Source of the DNA: Rhyacichthys aspro
Lineage: Eukaryota > Chordata > Actinopteri > Gobiiformes > Rhyacichthyidae
Reading direction: 5' to 3'
Length of the DNA: 64,000 bases
NCBI GenBank assembly: GCA_036850595.1
Contig: CM072159.1
Span: 3,685,978-3,749,977 of the forward strand
Each line of letters starts with the position of its first letter. The first letter of the stretch is position 1. This document shows positions 39,110 to 51,700 of this stretch, piece by piece. Made by a program: the position numbers and the translations under genes. Under the pieces are notes generated by a model, which saw only the letters and a program-made list of their open reading frames with translations, made no database searches and was not told where the DNA came from.

Positions 39110-39650
39110 GGATAGAAAGTACCTGCAGCTGCTGCCAACGGCAAAGCCACCTCAAGGTATACGTGTAAAGCGTATGTGCCTTTGTGTGAGTTTCTGTTAC
39201 GCAACGGGAGAGAGTTCTTCCCATCTGCGCTTCTCTGCAGCCCCCGCATCCCGGACCAATGAAGCGAGAAACGACAGCTCTGCCTTGCACCCTGCCTCCC
39301 TCAGCCTTCCTCACAACACCGACCCACTCATCATTATTATCACCCACCTCCCACCGAAACAACACCGCATTCTCTTAACAGCACTCTGGATGTCGAAAAT
39401 TCACTTGAGTCGAAAATGAATCGGTATTTATAGCAACACTGACCATCACCTTGACTGAGAACATTACGCCTGTCTGGTCTCGGATCAGACCAGTCCGCGG
39501 GGCGTCCAAACAACATTTCACTTCTTATGTTCAAATTCCAGATTATCCCACTAAATGCATCACCGTCTGCAACACATCCCCCTCCTCCACTATCGCCCAT
39601 CTCCGACCCTGTGATCCTAACTCGCCTATAACTCCCCACAGGGCTCATTG
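39110..39650. promoter_or_regulatory. CpG-richer segment in bcr intron 1, possible regulatory element
   Basis: This part has visibly more CpG and GC than the surrounding intron and contains a forward CCAAT (in ggaccaatga near 39254), a tatttata motif near 39424, and a small inverted repeat ctggtct/agaccag around 39474-39493. Overlapping open frames on both strands reflect composition and have no family motifs. It could be an alternative promoter or enhancer for bcr; the human gene has alternative first exons in intron 1 as I recall. This is inference only. Confidence 0.25.
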
Positions 39651-41760
39651 TTGTGGAAAAGATGTTAAAACAAAGAGAACAGACAGCGCACTGATAATCC
39701 TAAACATAGAGCAGCTGGGGAATTAGCCACTCTGTGTTTTTACTGCTAATCACAATCTTGAATGTTTTTAAAGGAAAGAATGTCAGTGTGTTGGTGTAAC
39801 TTGTCATCACGGAAGGTAATTAAAAGAGATAATGTCTTTTGCTTTCACTGCAAATATGTCCGACGCGGTTTTCCGGACAGGATGATGAGTGCATCCTGTC
39901 TGGGAAAAACATTTTAGCGGATTCTGCTGGGGCCACCGTGTCAGAGGCGGTATCAAATAAATGAATTATACATGCACACAGACCTGTTTGGGATATTTAG
40001 TCAATAGACAGTATCAGGTTTTAGACTGTGAAGCTAAGCCAGAATGATGAGTAATAGTTTTAGTTCAATATCACAAGCAAAACAATAAAAAGACATGAGG
40101 CATTACTTAAATTACGTATTACTTGACCCTTTATTGATGTTAAAAGATATGGTTGGGCATTACATGACCCTCTGATCTGCTTTGTGTAACACTTACTATC
40201 AGTACTGCCTCATCCATTTTTTGCAGTTTATCCTGGCACTACACAATGTATCTGATGCCAGGACCCTGCCGTCCGTCTGGTCCAGCAGGGCACTAGTCCC
40301 AAATCTGTTCCAATACAGAGGGAGCAAACTACTACTGTCCTCAACAGCAGAAAGACTTAAAGCGACCACGACCCAAACTGTAGCTTATCTTTGTCCTGAA
40401 GATTCATCAATCTGTGAAGTTTTTGCTTTCTTTTGGTCTGAGGGGAAACAAAATAGTGATTTGCATGGCTGTAAGAAGGAATTCAGAAATACTGAGGTCC
40501 AAAGAAGAACATATTCTGCCTAAATGTGCAGGATGCAAGATCTTTAAAAGGCAAAAATCAATGATAGCTCGCCAGGAAAATCTCTAAAGAACATACCTGA
40601 CTTGTAAATTTGGTGGAAAAGAGGAAGAAAACCATAAGACTTCTTCAAAGCCTCTTCAATATATAACCCACATGTCAAGACCATATTGTATTGTATTATA
40701 GTGTGCAATCAGTGGATGAGAAAGTCATGTAAAATATAGTGACCTCTGGTTCATTGTAGCTTCAGGCACAGCCACACAGACAGTTACATTATTTTGATTA
40801 ATAAACAGTATAATACCATATAATAGATAATTCCCCTGCAAATGAAATATATGTAATGTCACAAAGGGGTTGGGTAAGTGGTGGGCATAAGGCTAAACTG
40901 CACCTATCTCAGTGTTGTGTGTTTGTAATGTAATGTTAAGGAGTAAAAAAGCCAAAGGAACATGTCACTTTTAAGCCACGTGATGAATTCGCTAACAGTG
41001 TGTGGTTCTGTTATATTTTACAGCCTCTATGAAGAAAACGTCACTGCAGAATAACGGTAAACAAAGCCATCCCAATACCTGTCACACCATAGTACACTGC
41101 TGTTGCGTATGATTTTGGCAGCCTATGGTTACCTAATGCCTATGTGTTTAGCTGCAGGCTGCACATCTATCTATCATTGTGCTTCTATTATAGGTGCCAT
41201 GGCTGAAGGCTACAATTTAGTGGTTATGGATACTGAAGCTAATTGTTTGGAATAGCCTGCCTGGGTTGCTTCTGTGCCCGGTCTGAGGTAAAAGCTGGAG
41301 AAGAGTGGAGACAGACACCTGTAACTGAAATACCATACTCCGCATGACTCGCTAGAATCTGAGAAAGGCTAGACCTGCAGCTTAAACTCACTGACCGCAT
41401 TATTGTTCATCCACCCGACTGACATTCCAGGAATAAGCAGAGGTGGATCTTTCATCTGTCTCCCACACGAGGCCATACGGACACGCAAACACTCACAAAA
41501 GAGCACTATCAATTACTAACATTTAGCGAGTCTGTGGTTTTTACAAGGAAAAAAAGAGACTAAGAATTTAAGGTATAAATGCCAGAATGATTCCCAGAGG
41601 GCTTTAACAAACTGCATTACTCAAACTTCCATTCATTTTTTTCTTCCCACACACTCAAACAAGCACTGCAGGTTTCTGTGTGGGCTCAGAGGTGTCCTTT
41701 GCACTTGAGCCCACCTGCACTCAGTAACAACAAAGATAAAAGACCGCAGCAAGCACTCAC
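39651..41760. other. proximal part of bcr intron 1
   Basis: From the exon 1 donor (gtgagt at 41760) leftward I see no exon or recognisable repeat. The reading frame stays open past the donor to a stop at 41633, which is read-through into the intron. Confidence 0.5.
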
Positions 41761-43363
41761 CTAGGTGGTCTCCATGGAAACTGTTGTCATGCGAAGTTCT
41801 ACCATGGGGCATTAGGTCATGATGGGAAGGAGGTGGCCAGATTTGCCCGGTCTTGCGAACACTCACAATGGTGGCCTCGGACATGACCACGTGGCCTCCC
41901 TGCTGGCGGTGGTGTCGCTTTTGGGACTGCGGCGTCGGGGGGCTGCTGCTGTCAAAGGAGTGCTGGGAATTCTGGGAGTTTTGGGACGGGGATCGACTCT
42001 TTTCTCTGAATGGTCGGCGGAAGGCTGTGGTGGGGCTGGGAGACACGTGGCTGGACTGTCCTGAGGAGAAGTCTTCCTCACTGGATGTTAGGTTCTCGTT
42101 GGAGCTGCAGTCCGGCGTGTAGCCCCCACCTCCGCCCACATCCTCAAAACTCCCCGGGGAGTAGGAGCGGCGTGGCCAGGTGAGCAAGTGGTCATCCCCT
42201 CCACCGTGGTCCCTCATTGTGACGCCACCTCCGCCCCCTCTTCCGTCGCTGCCACCTTCGCCCATCATAACCCCACCGACATAAACGCTAGAGTAGGCTT
42301 GGAACTCGGAGGGCTGCCAGGGAGGAGGTGGAGGTTTACCCCCGTTTGCCCTTCCTAAATGTCTCTGATTGGGTTCTCCATCTTCACCCTCTGCATCGTA
42401 ACCGCAGGTGCTCTCTGTCGACCGCCCTCGATAAACCGGTCTGGGACGAAGATCTCCAGCCACAGTCGCCAGGTTACCCGGGAGGGAGTGTAAAGATCTT
42501 TTCCGCTCCATCTGCATTGCCTGGGTGCCCAAAGAGCTGATCTTGTCCGAGACCTCGCGTTCGTTGACCCTCACCAGACCCCTGTCGTGATGGAACTCCA
42601 TGTTGGTGTAAAAAGGCGGAGGAGGAGGTGGTGGTTTATCCTGGACTTTGGCTACATCACCGGCAGAGTGAGAATTGGCCCGTTTGATCCGCTCAAAGTT
42701 GGATCTAAGTGCCGCCACACCAAGTCCCATCCCCATTTTGTCCTTGGGGTCCGAGGGCAGTTCTTTATCTGGGGGTGGGAGTGTGGGTCGTCTGGGGGAG
42801 ACTGTGATGCCGCCTCTTTGTTTGGAGGGAGAAAGTCCATCTAAGTTATCGCAGGAGGTCGACTCAACCTGCGTTGGGACGTCAAAGGCAGACTCCAGTC
42901 CATCTCCGTGGGAAGCTGACTTTCTTGCTGGTGGCGGTCGAGGTTTGGACCTGCCAGTTCCATCTCCGACGGGCTGGAAGCGACTCCTTTCTCCAGGAGC
43001 TCCACCGCTGCAGCTGACTCCTCCAACACCTATTCCTACCACACCAGTCTCCTGCATATGGAGCTGCTGGGACTGGCAATCTGCCCCCTGTGCTGCGGTT
43101 GCGTCCATGCCCTCACCCACAGGGGTCTTCCTGAAGCCCCACCGCTGTTTGTCATAACTCTTTCGTTCCTTTGCGAGTAGGGTCTGCAGGTAGATCATGC
43201 GGAAGCGCTCTTTGTTCACTTCCTGCTCTAGTCGTCGGATAGATGCTTTGCACTTCTCCAGCTCATGCTCAATGCCCCCAACAGACCGTAACTCCATCTT
43301 GGGGGGTTCTGACTCAGGGAACTGTGCCTTCCACGCTTCAATGAATCCCACCGGCTCCACCAT
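41761..43363 (-). CDS. bcr: bcr exon 1 coding part (BCR, RhoGEF and GTPase-activating protein, N-terminal region)
   Basis: BCR is a cytoplasmic multidomain regulator of Rho-family GTPases. This exon encodes its first 534 residues. The start MVEPVGFIEAWKAQFP matches vertebrate BCR, and an in-frame TAA five codons upstream supports the ATG at 43363. Residues about 28-70 form the conserved oligomerisation coiled coil, ending LLAKERKSYDKQRWGF. Residues 80-215 are poorly conserved and rich in G, S and P. AALRSNFERIK (about 217-227) precedes a polyproline run and FYTNMEFHHDRGL; tyrosine about 252 corresponds to human Y177, the GRB2 docking site (Y-x-N kept). Further conserved blocks are SYSPGSFED, SNENLTSSEEDFSSGQSS and SEATIVSVRKTGQIWP. 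The exon ends in phase 1 at the donor cctag/gtgagt. The DH, PH, C2 and RhoGAP domains lie beyond the window. The antisense 160-codon frame is a shadow. Confidence 0.95.
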
Positions 43364-44300
43364 GTTGTGCCTAATTTATTTCAGTGGCTGACCTTGGTTC
43401 ACACACTAAGGGGGTGATGCCAAAGGCGCACAATTTGTCCCTTTTGAGTCCAGTTGCCACACAATCAACAGCTACAGCTTCAAGGCAATGACAGTGCTTA
43501 TAACAGGCCTTTAAGTAACCCTTTCACAAACATAGAGTCTAATTGCTGACACTTGTCTTTTGCGCAGTCGCAACAATGCATCCCATTCTCCACAAGAGAA
43601 ACCAGCTGCTGTTCAGTCAGATAAATAGCTGGGAATGCAGGCGGCCCAAAAGAGCATAAAATACCATAATGCATGTAGTCGTTTCCATGCATTATTCCAG
43701 GAAAGACTATGTAAACAATAAAAACAGTGTAACAATTCCAAATGGCATGTTTCAGCGGCTTCCAGGGAGAAATAGAACAGCAAAGTGAAGACAAAATCCT
43801 TCAAGATTTACTCACTCACTAGCCGTGTCCAGAAATCTGCGTTTTTCAAAGCAAACCGGCCCATTCACTTTTGCCCATTCATGAGGCATTAATCCCAGGT
43901 GCCACTGCTTCAGACCAAGCGCCTTTGTACCAGCAGCGCTCAAGGAGAATGGATGAAAAGCGCACAACACAAGCGACGACACCATCTGAGTTTCTCACAT
44001 GAGGAAACCACGCGGTAATATCCACAATCGATTAACGAGTCGTTCCGTTATCCCATCTTTTCCAAGGCTGAAGGGCGGCATTCTCAGTATTCATGTTGTG
44101 GATTTTTTTCCTCAGATTTATCACGTTTCTCCGGCCGCGATGGTGCTGCTGTGTGCGCTCCCATCTCAAGGCAGCAACACTGAAGGGCTGTAAGAGTGGG
44201 AGGGACCAGAGTGACAGAGAGTCTGCTGGTTAAAGAGACAGCGGCCATACAGAGCCTCCGCACATGTTTGTGGCTTGGATTTTTTTACATGTGCTCACGA
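43364..44300 (-). promoter_or_regulatory. bcr: bcr 5' UTR and presumed promoter region
   Basis: This is the sequence directly upstream of the bcr start codon. The immediate context is ggcacaacATGg with an in-frame stop just upstream. The part around 43970-44200 is CpG-richer (acgagtcgttccg, ctccggccgcgatgg) and would fit a TATA-less housekeeping promoter. I cannot place a transcription start, and an additional untranslated exon cannot be excluded. Confidence 0.35.
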
Positions 44301-44445
44301 AATCTAGGCGCAAATATGGATGACAATAATTTGAATGCCATCTCGGAAAAGTATTTCACTTTTTAAACAAAAAACTAGAAACAAGAAAAGATTCTTCACG
44401 CGTTCATAACTTTAAGGGTCTCATTTTTTAATACTCTCTTTGTCT

Positions 44446-44462
44446 TTTTTTTTTTTTTTTTT
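44446..44462 (+). repeat. poly(T) tract
   Basis: About 17 uninterrupted T residues between the bcr promoter region and the presumed end of atp2a2. No neighbouring tRNA-like or retrotransposon body is recognised. Confidence 0.9.
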
Positions 44463-44800
44463 AAAGAATAAATGTAATCCTCTTCTTGCAAGACTCAGCA
44501 GCAGTCTTACAGGTCTCACAGGTGATACACAGATCAAGAAAAGGTTCCAATGAATGTTTAGCTCAACATTGCCACCCAGAGGAAGGTTTTGAAACTGCAA
44601 CCTCTTTTTTACTGGAGTGATGTCATGGTTCCAGTTTAAAGACATACACTGCTCTTTGTTGGCAGAAATTTCAGCAAGTTGACAAGTCCATTGCTGCATT
44701 ATTAGTCTCTCCTTGAACAGTAAAAGCATATATTCTAAAGTCCATCATTTACTCACTTGATGGAAAAAGAAAATACTAGACACGGTTCAAATAATATAGT

Positions 44801-44806
44801 TTTATT
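44801..44806 (-). terminator. atp2a2: candidate distal poly(A) signal of atp2a2
   Basis: The minus strand reads AATAAA. About 20-40 nt downstream it becomes T- and GT-rich (gtgtctagtattttcttttt), as expected of a cleavage and polyadenylation site. It would give the SERCA2a-type transcript a 3' UTR of roughly 0.9 kb. Confidence 0.5.
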
Positions 44807-45720
44807 TACCTGAAACCACAACCTCAGTAATGCATTACAATCATTATTTATCTTTAATAATGATCCCCTCATCATCACTTTACATATTGTACTTTGACCA
44901 GGCGTCACTATTTGGACAAGCCCAGGCCCACTCACATTTTATCACAGTTTTACAGCAGTTAATAACGATACATGATATTTTTAACGCAAAAGAACAATGT
45001 AGTATTGCAGGATACCAATGAATCAAAGTGTCACTCTGTTGTTTTGTTTGTAAAGGACTAGTTTGTTGAAATGAAATCAATCAGTAATTGGCAAAGTGAA
45101 GAAATGGCTTCAAAAATAGAGCACAGTCATGTTCAGCATGAGCCATTTCTCTTTCTCTTCTATATATTGTGCAATTTACCCAAACCATTTCAATAAAAAC
45201 TATGGACTCCTGTGTTTATAATATCTTAAAATCTTAATTTCCTTTGAGTATTGTACATTACTATTTATAAATACAAATTTCAAAGCCTACATACAGCTGA
45301 AACGCATGCAGTACACTGATGTAGAGCTAAGACCACTAACCCAGTGTTCAAAAAGTTTCTACACTGCAAGCTACCATGGAAGTTGAAACATGTTCTTCAT
45401 GCAAGTAGTGTGGAGGGTATGTACTTCCCTGCACACAAAATGGAACGCTGCCATCTAGATATACAATCTACACAGAGGTACAAATGTCAAATGTGTTGCT
45501 GTGTGTCAAGGTACATGTGGCCAATGGGTCCAGGTTTCTACATAATTTGTGCATACCCTGACGTGTTTGGTTTTGCTATTATAAAAGTGTCCTTTCTACT
45601 GTACATGGGTATACATACAGCTGGTCATGTTGTCTGAGGAGTGAGAAGCTGAAAGGATGCAAGGGGAGAATCTGGAAGGGCAAGTCCAGCCTCTGTACGC
45701 ACTCTTAAAGCTCATGAGGT
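44807..45720 (-). other. atp2a2: presumed 3' UTR of the atp2a2 SERCA2a-type transcript
   Basis: It follows the TAA stop of the small terminal exon and runs to the AATAAA at 44806-44801. No splice-bounded coding exon is visible. Short open frames on either strand lack motifs. Confidence 0.45.
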
Positions 45721-45734
45721 TTATGAGAGCCAAC
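45721..45734 (-). CDS. atp2a2: atp2a2 exon 24, alternative SERCA2a-type terminal coding exon (predicted)
   Basis: A strong acceptor (tttctctgctttctttccag) precedes gttggctctcataa. Spliced to the internal donor in exon 23 (cccg/gtaaag, exon end 47852), the frame reads ...NYLEP-GWLS-stop, giving a 996-residue pump without the eleventh membrane helix. Human SERCA2a ends in four equivalent residues (AILE) with the same exon logic. The fish tail differs in sequence, and no transcript was available to confirm use. Confidence 0.6.
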
Positions 45735-48700
45735 CTGGAAAGAAAGCAGAGAAAATGTGTTAATCCAAAATATCAACAACATATTTACAAGACACAAAAT
45801 TGTCATTTTATAGTGTAGGATGAGAGTTTTGTGAACATGAACAAGCGCAAGAAGTGAAAAGATAACCCAGTGACATTCACAACTGTGGCATGTTGTCCAT
45901 TTTTTTCTCTATCTGATATCAGTAGCAATGAAAAGCATTTTATGTAAATGAAGTAAATACAATCAAAAATAATTTTTCATAAATGTAAGAATTAACAGCA
46001 AAATGAACGTTTTGCTCAACATTGCTCAGTGGTATAAAAGGGTAGAAAACAAATTAATGAAAAAATTGAATTGCTGAAAAGTAAGTAAATACTCACTCTA
46101 GTGGCAGGGGAGCCAGTGGAAGGCATTGGGGAAGAAAAGCACACGGTTGCTGTTAAGTGGAACCAACACACAGTGCAAACAAACCCAGGCTCAAAAAGCA
46201 TGCTTTGGAGATTTCACACAAACAATGTGATAAAAATTTTCCTGAATTGGCTAAAGTTAGTGCTGTTAATTGTATGGTCCAACACATACACATTACAGCA
46301 AATCTGGTATACCCAGCAGAACAGCAACTATCAAACTGTATGTGAATCAGTTTGTCACATTAAGCCAAACTGAATCATTCATATGTCTGAAATAACTTCA
46401 AGTATCAAATGTATTAACACAACACTGAATATTATGTTGACAACATGTCTGAGACACCTTAAATAAAGAAAGACAGAAAACACTTTGATTCAAAGGGTTC
46501 ATGAGTGTATTTTCTTTGTAGTAAAAAACAACATTTTGGGTTTTAATGGCATTCCATAATAATTTGGAATATTTTTAAATTAGTTTATTTTGAAAATCAG
46601 TTATAAGGTCCTTTGAATCAAACACTATGGAGATGGCAATTGGTGAAAGTCATCTCCAACCTGTTCTGTCCAAAGCACAACACAAATAGTCAATACATGT
46701 CATGATTCAAACAAAAAGATCTACATTAAAACATTGAAAATTTGATATTGTTCTGTTTTCTGCAAGTATCTAGGGGCACACCTCAGATGTTGCTGTCTAC
46801 TATAAAAAGCCATGAACAAAAGCGTCTAGAGATGAGCAGAAATCTGTATCATATTGAGGTAGCTGTGCTCTGCCCAGTGCAGAAAAAACTGGCTTACTCA
46901 AATTGTAAGTAAAAAAACATCCATGAAGTTAATTTTAAACTCTAACATGGGGCCAATACACAATTAAATTAGGAATGAAGAACCACAAAGTTCATGCTTG
47001 GTCACAGGACATGCGGCTTTGTTTTTCAGATTTTTGTCTTTTTCTCTTTTTTGTTTATGCGGAGCATTCAAACGTTCACTCCCAAACCTTTCCTAGTCCA
47101 GTCTGCCACATGGCGCTCTCCTCTCTGAAGGAGTTCTGAGTTTGTACTGAAGACACAATGGTAAACATTAGAAAAGAAATCAAGGCGGTATGTCTAAGCC
47201 ACGCTGGTCAAACAATTTACAAAGCCATAAAAAAAGTTGCATAAAATAGTGTTCAGTCTCTTTACAGAACAATGGTTTTCTGATATTAATTTGTCCTTTT
47301 CATATAAAGGGGAACCAAACAAAACAAGCGGCTGTTACTGTAGTGAACCAAAATGAATATTAGCAAAATCATTAAAAATATAAACCTCAAAGGCATTATT
47401 AACATGAAAAGAAAATCTGGCAACATTTTTTTTTCCACAACTCAGGAGTGATGGTCTTCTAACACTCATTCACTTAGGAATCCTGTCCCATCTCAAACGG
47501 GCAACTTCTTAATGTTAACATTTAATATTATTCATTATGTTTAATTAAAGTTGGTCCTTTTTGTACACACAGGCATACAGTTTAATTTTACACATACATA
47601 CACACATACCTAACTATGCAGAGAGGAAAGGGAAGAGAAAAGATAAGTGGTGAAGGTGATGGTGGGGAAGAAGGAAAATTGAGGTTGTGCTCAAGTCAGT
47701 CAGGACCAGAACATGTCGGCCATGTTAGTGTCGGAGCTGTAGATCCAGAGGACGAGTGGGAGGGAAATGGCCACAAAGGGCCAGGAGATGCCCTCCATAC
47801 ATGCAGACAGGGCACAGCCTTTGGTGCTGGCAGGTTTCTCCAGGTCTTTACCGGGCTCCAGGTAATTTCTAGCAGCAAACTTGAGCACCTCATCCAACAA
47901 AATGACAGGCAGGGAGATCTTTAGCACCATCAGCCACTGTGTCAAATTCAGAGGGGTGATCTGGAATATGATCTAAAGAAAATAATATTAAATGAGTTAA
48001 ATTCTTCACTAACAAAAATATCTACTATATAGGGCTACAATGAATAGAAGGGTGACTAAGACTGGGAAACAGAATATTGGTATGCTTTGTAACATGATCA
48101 TTCTACAGTATCTCATTGTACATGTCAAAACAGAGAATTTTTTTCTCACTGGAAGGGGTTCGACGTAAAGGATGAGAAAGTGAAGAGACATTGAGAGGCA
48201 GATGGCTCCCAGCAGCCACACATTCTCCCAGGGAGGCATTCGCAGCAGCGACTGGTTTTCTGATACACTAAAGAACACATAAAAAATATATGTTTGTAAA
48301 AAGTCTATATTGGAATACAACACAGTTTGGAGCACAATTGGAACACTTGGTAGATGCCATTATAAAACAATAAAACCAACCTGTTGAGTGCATTGCACAT
48401 CTCAATGGTGACCAGTACAGAAAGGGCCATGGTCATGGGATAAGGCGATTCAAAGATCTTACAGTCCAGACCATCAAAGTCTGAATTTTCAGGGCCACAT
48501 TGCAAAAAGTGGCTCTGGAAGACATGAAAGAAAATAGTTCTTTGTACATGAATAACTTACATCCTGGAAAGTAGAGAAAGTAAAATTCAGCTTTACCAGT
48601 TGGTAAAATGTAATTCTGGGACCATCTTCAGCAGCAACAAACCACCAGGCAGCTGCACCAACAGTAGCAGCACCCACATAACCTGGTTCAAGAAAACAAA

Positions 48701-51700
48701 AAATAATTAATGAACACACAATTCTCATACTATAAACCTATAGTTCTATTCTATTTTATACATTTCACCCCTTACATCCAATTGCAAGATATCTGAAGAA
48801 GAGCCACCCTGAAATGAGGGGCTCTCGAGCATTGCGTGGGGGCTTGTTCATGATGTCCAGGTCTGGTGGGTTAAAGCCCAAAGCAGTCGCGGGCAAGCCA
48901 TCCGTTACAAGATTGACCCAGAGCAGCTGGACAGGGATGAGAGCTTCAGGGAACCCCAGTGCTGCTGTGAGAAAGATGCTAGGAGGAGAAAAATTAGTAC
49001 AATAACAAATTGTCAGAAGATATATCATCAAAACATTTACTAAGAAGTTCAGTAATCCTCACCAGACAACCTCTCCCACATTTGAAGAGATGAGGTATCG
49101 TATAAACTGCTTCATGTTGTTATAAATGGCTCTCCCTTCCTCTACTGCAGCTACAATTGTGGCAAAGTTGTCATCAGCGAGCACCATTTCAGAAGCAGTT
49201 TTGGCTACTGCTGTGCCTGAGCCCATAGCAATGCCAATTTCAGCCTTCTTAAGAGCAGGAGCATCATTAACACCATCACCAGTCTAGAAGGGAAGAAACC
49301 ACAGAACAAAGTTAGAAACAACAAACTCTTCAATCTTACAAATAAGAATGTATTTCAGTACTAACCATAGCTGTGATCTCATCATAGGACTGCAGATACT
49401 CAACGATCTTTGATTTGTGTGATGGTTCAACACGGGCAAAGCAGCGGGCCTTGACCACAGCTTCCCTTTGAGCAGCCGGGGACAAATCATCAAACTCTCG
49501 GCCGGTGAAAGCCATGCTAGACACATCGTCATCCTCACCGAAAATGCCAATACGCCTGCATATAGCAACTGCTGTCCCTATAATATACAAGACAGCAGGT
49601 TATTGCTAAATTTTTCTATGGTGGGAAAAAAATATCTGAGTGTGACTGCTTCTGTGTACCTTTGTTGTCCCCTGTGATCATAATCACTCTTATGCCAGCA
49701 AGGCGACAAAGTCTGATGGAAGCTGCAACTTCAGCCCTAGGAGGATCCAGCATGCCCACACAGCCAACAAATGTCAGATCAGTCTGGAAATACAAAAAGA
49801 ACAAAAACAGTACAATGTTTGCATTGTTAGTATTGATTCCACAAGTAAGATTTAAAATGTTGAACCAAAAGTGGTGCCCCTGGCAGCTCAGGCAGAGCAT
49901 ATGCCTAGCACACGGGAGACCCGGGTTCGAGTCCCCGTCAGGTCATTTACCCAATGTCATTCCCCACTCTCTATCACCCATTTCCAGGCCACAAAAGCAA
50001 AAAGTAATAATCTTAAAAAAATCAGATGTTGAACCAGTGTTGCCTCTCACCTCATATTCAATAAAGCGAGTGGAGTCTTCCAACGCCAGACTGTCTTTGC
50101 TCATGGGGTTGTCTCTAGTTGCCAGTGCTAGACAACGCAGAGTGTCCCTTCCTGTTCCATACTCTCTAATTACCGACATTAATTTTTCCTTGATGCCAGG
50201 AGTTAATGGCACCTTGTTGCTGCCTACACGGACATGTGTGCACCTGTCAATCACTCCTTCAGGAGCACCCTATGGACACACAGGTAAGAAAATTATAGCT
50301 GGGCCAGTAGAGCTCCACAACAGAACAAAGTGAGGTGCTGACAAGCAATCAAACATATTAAGCTGCCTCACCTTCACAAACATCTTTCCGACAGAGGAGC
50401 GGGCCTTATTTGGGGTGCAATACACAGACATAGATTTCCTGTCTCTGGAAAATTCCAAGGTGAATTCTTTCTTCATCAGCTGCTTGATTACCTAAATAGA
50501 AATGTTAACAAACAAAAAAACAAGTGTCAACATAGTAACCAGACTCTGTCAAACACTGTCAACGTGAAACTTTACTAAATGTACTCTGAGATACATACAG
50601 AGTTACAAGCATTTGCTCGCTCAACTTTGGAGAGGTCTTTCACATCGGTGTCAAACACATTCATCTTCTCTACTAGGCAAGTGAGAGCCGTCTCTGTGGC
50701 CTCACCAACTTTCTCATACACACCTTTGGTCTGCAAAAAAGATTTTAAAATATTAATTTAACCATGGCATAGTGGCACAAGTAAATGCTTATCTTATGAC
50801 ATACAACAATAACTACTAACCTCATTGTAATCCAATGATGAATCATTACAAAGAGCACAGATAGAGGCCAGCTCCACCAGGGCATCATGCTGGGAACATT
50901 TCACAGGTTTGCCATCGTGGAAGCTAAGCAAAAGTGAAGGTAAAATTAGTAAAACAAAAAGACATCAATGAGGCACAGATAACACATCTGAACTTGTCAG
51001 ACAACACACAGACATAAGCGACTAAATACTTACACTTCTCCTTCAGGGGCATAGGTGGAACCAGTAACAGTGAATTCCTTCAAGGAACAATGATCACCTT
51101 CTGCACGGTCAATTATAAACATCTAGAGGAAAGAGGGCATATATGTCAATGTATGTGGAATAACCAAGAGAAAGGCTGAGTGGCTACACTTGGCTGAAAG
51201 AAACCATACAGTCTCCAGGTGGCAGTAAAGGTCTACATTTAACAAACCCCCAAAGCACTTTGAACATTCACCAGGGTCCAATAATAAAACTCTGAGCTGA
51301 AGCAGACATCCTGCACTCAGGTGGGATCAGTGAGAGGGATTCATAAATGTCATCTTACAACACTTCTTTAGCTTCCACTCAGACAATGTCTGTAAACTTT
51401 TGATTAAAAATTACAAAGCAAAATAGTTTCTGATTAAGATGCTCCCATGAAATCTACAATTTAAACAAAAAGATGTCCCACTATACAGTGTATGTCAGTT
51501 ACATTTTAAGCCAAACAATGTTTTTGTAAGGGCAAGGTTTAAACAACCTCTATTCAAAAATGGGATGAGAAAAGTGATTATGTGGGGAGGACAATAAAAA
51601 TGTGCTTCCATTACAGCTGCAGCCTTTACTGTCAACAACCAGACTGCAAAAGTCCCTTCCCAACACTGAAGCAAGTAATTCACTGGATAAAAAAAGAAAA

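Larger units (their letters stand above)
1434..41760 (-). other. bcr: bcr intron 1 (about 40.3 kb)
   Basis: This intron is bounded by gtgagt at 41760 and the tttacag acceptor just above 1433, joining exon 1 (phase 1) to exon 2 in frame. The human gene also has a very long first intron. All recognisable content is dispersed repeats, simple repeats and one THAP relic, listed separately. The many short open reading frames have no visible protein-family motifs and fit chance frames in AT-rich DNA. Small conserved enhancers or non-coding RNAs could be present and would not be visible without alignment. Confidence 0.85.

Noticed and set aside
42675..43157. 160-codon plus-strand open frame
   Set aside because: It lies wholly antisense to bcr exon 1, which is strongly identified by homology. 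GC-rich coding sequence often leaves the opposite strand open.
49871..49945. Functional tRNA gene
   Set aside because: The B box is exact, but the acceptor arm does not pair and a SINE body follows.
49662..50333. 223-codon plus-strand open frame
   Set aside because: It runs antisense across atp2a2 exons 15 and 16 and a SINE. Its middle is SINE-derived and its ends mirror the pump's codons, so it is a shadow frame.
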